Origin: Brevundimonas terrae
GTDB lineage: Bacteria > Pseudomonadota > Alphaproteobacteria > Caulobacterales > Caulobacteraceae
Assembly: GCF_011761985.1 (NCBI RefSeq)
Contig: NZ_JAASQT010000001.1
Coordinates: 186,001-250,000, forward strand
DNA length: 64,000 nucleotides
Reading direction: 5' to 3'
The number at the start of each line of letters is the position of its first letter. The stretch's first letter is position 1. The notes beneath the pieces are model-generated. The model made no database searches. It saw only the letters and a list, made by a program, of their open reading frames with translations, and was not told the origin of the DNA. The position numbers and the translations under genes are program-made. Shown here piece by piece: positions 63,760 to 64,000 of this stretch.

Positions 63760-64000
63760 AGCGCCTCGGCCTGCCCGGTCCTGGACTGGTGTCCCAAGAA
63801 GACGTTTACGGCCGGATGGTCTGCTGCAAATCGGCGCAACCGCTCTGCTGACGCCTCGGCATCGTCACGAGCATCGTTTGCGACCGGCTGCGGCATCTGC
63901 TGCTCCCAGCCCAAGCGCGTACTGACGGCATCACCCAGCACCAGTTTTGGTCCGTCCACGGCATTGATCAGATAAGCGGTCGAGCCCGCAGAATGCCCAG
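63756..64000 (-). CDS. C-terminal part of a metallo-beta-lactamase-fold protein, cut by the window edge
   Basis: On the minus strand a frame open from the right edge reads GHSAGSTAYLINAVDGPKLV, LGDAVSTRLGWEQQ and later NVFLGHQS, ending at 63756. The GHSAGS and late GHQ histidines are the pattern of the C-terminal metal ligands of MBL-fold hydrolases. The catalytic HxHxDH would lie outside the window. It is convergent with the HExxH gene, the two stop codons overlapping. Confidence 0.65.
   Translation of the reverse strand, partial: GHSAGSTAYLINAVDGPKLVLGDAVSTRLGWEQQMPQPVANDARDDAEASAERLRRFAADHPAVNVFLGHQSRTGQAEAL

Overview
This 64 kb window is chromosomal DNA of a GC-rich alphaproteobacterium (about 60% GC by eye). 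The best guess is a Caulobacterales-type organism such as Asticcacaulis or a relative. The grounds are the aa3 cytochrome oxidase cluster followed by SURF1 and an M16 peptidase, the dnaG-rpoD pair, large TonB-dependent receptors, and the greA, ELM1-family and trxB genes near carB. The genus is an inference. No tRNA, rRNA, phage, insertion sequence or CRISPR array was seen.

Layout. (1) 0-8.7 kb, minus strand: an aerobic respiration block, ctaC-ctaD-ctaB-small protein-ctaG-ctaE-DUF983-SURF1, then an M16 zinc peptidase and a RimJ-like acetyltransferase. (2) 8.8-10.7 kb: a PadR-DUF1700-DUF2807 envelope module with a strong candidate operator. (3) 10.8-23.1 kb: tldD, an outer-membrane protein, an N-terminal-nucleophile amidase, a TraB/GumN protein, a TonB receptor with a Fur-box-like site, a POT peptide transporter, and a DEAD-box helicase with an attenuator-like hairpin in its leader. 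(4) 23.3-26.4 kb: small VOC, SRPBCC and DUF1428 enzymes; four of them lie between copies of one palindromic repeat family, and the first is frameshifted at a run of ten C. (5) 26.4-31.5 kb: HAD phosphatase, rpoD, dnaG and an inverted pair of DnaA-box-like sites. (6) 31.5-43.1 kb: a TetR regulator and a beta-oxidation cluster containing a racemase of the alpha-methylacyl-CoA type, which points to methyl-branched substrates. (7) 43.1-55.1 kb: a glycosyltransferase-like gene joined to carA, an AdiC-like permease, a HAD hydrolase, an 1114-residue TonB receptor, an RraB-like protein and carB. (8) 55.2-64 kb: a lipoprotein, DUF1294, an M20 amidohydrolase, two small proteins, greA, an ELM1-family protein, a DUF389 membrane protein, trxB, a repeat-rich gap, a putative HExxH metalloprotein, and the C-terminus of a metallo-beta-lactamase-fold protein.

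Most genes are ordinary core or catabolic genes. The least ordinary signals are non-coding: at least three palindromic repeat families, one with a compensatory base change in its stem; several perfect inverted repeats placed like operators or attenuators; and a few coding oddities (a probable CTG start, a primase without zinc ligands, a homopolymer frameshift). I found no clearly new multi-gene system. The best candidates for new biology are the repeat-bracketed enzyme cluster and the unassigned HExxH protein with a perfect 16-bp palindrome upstream.
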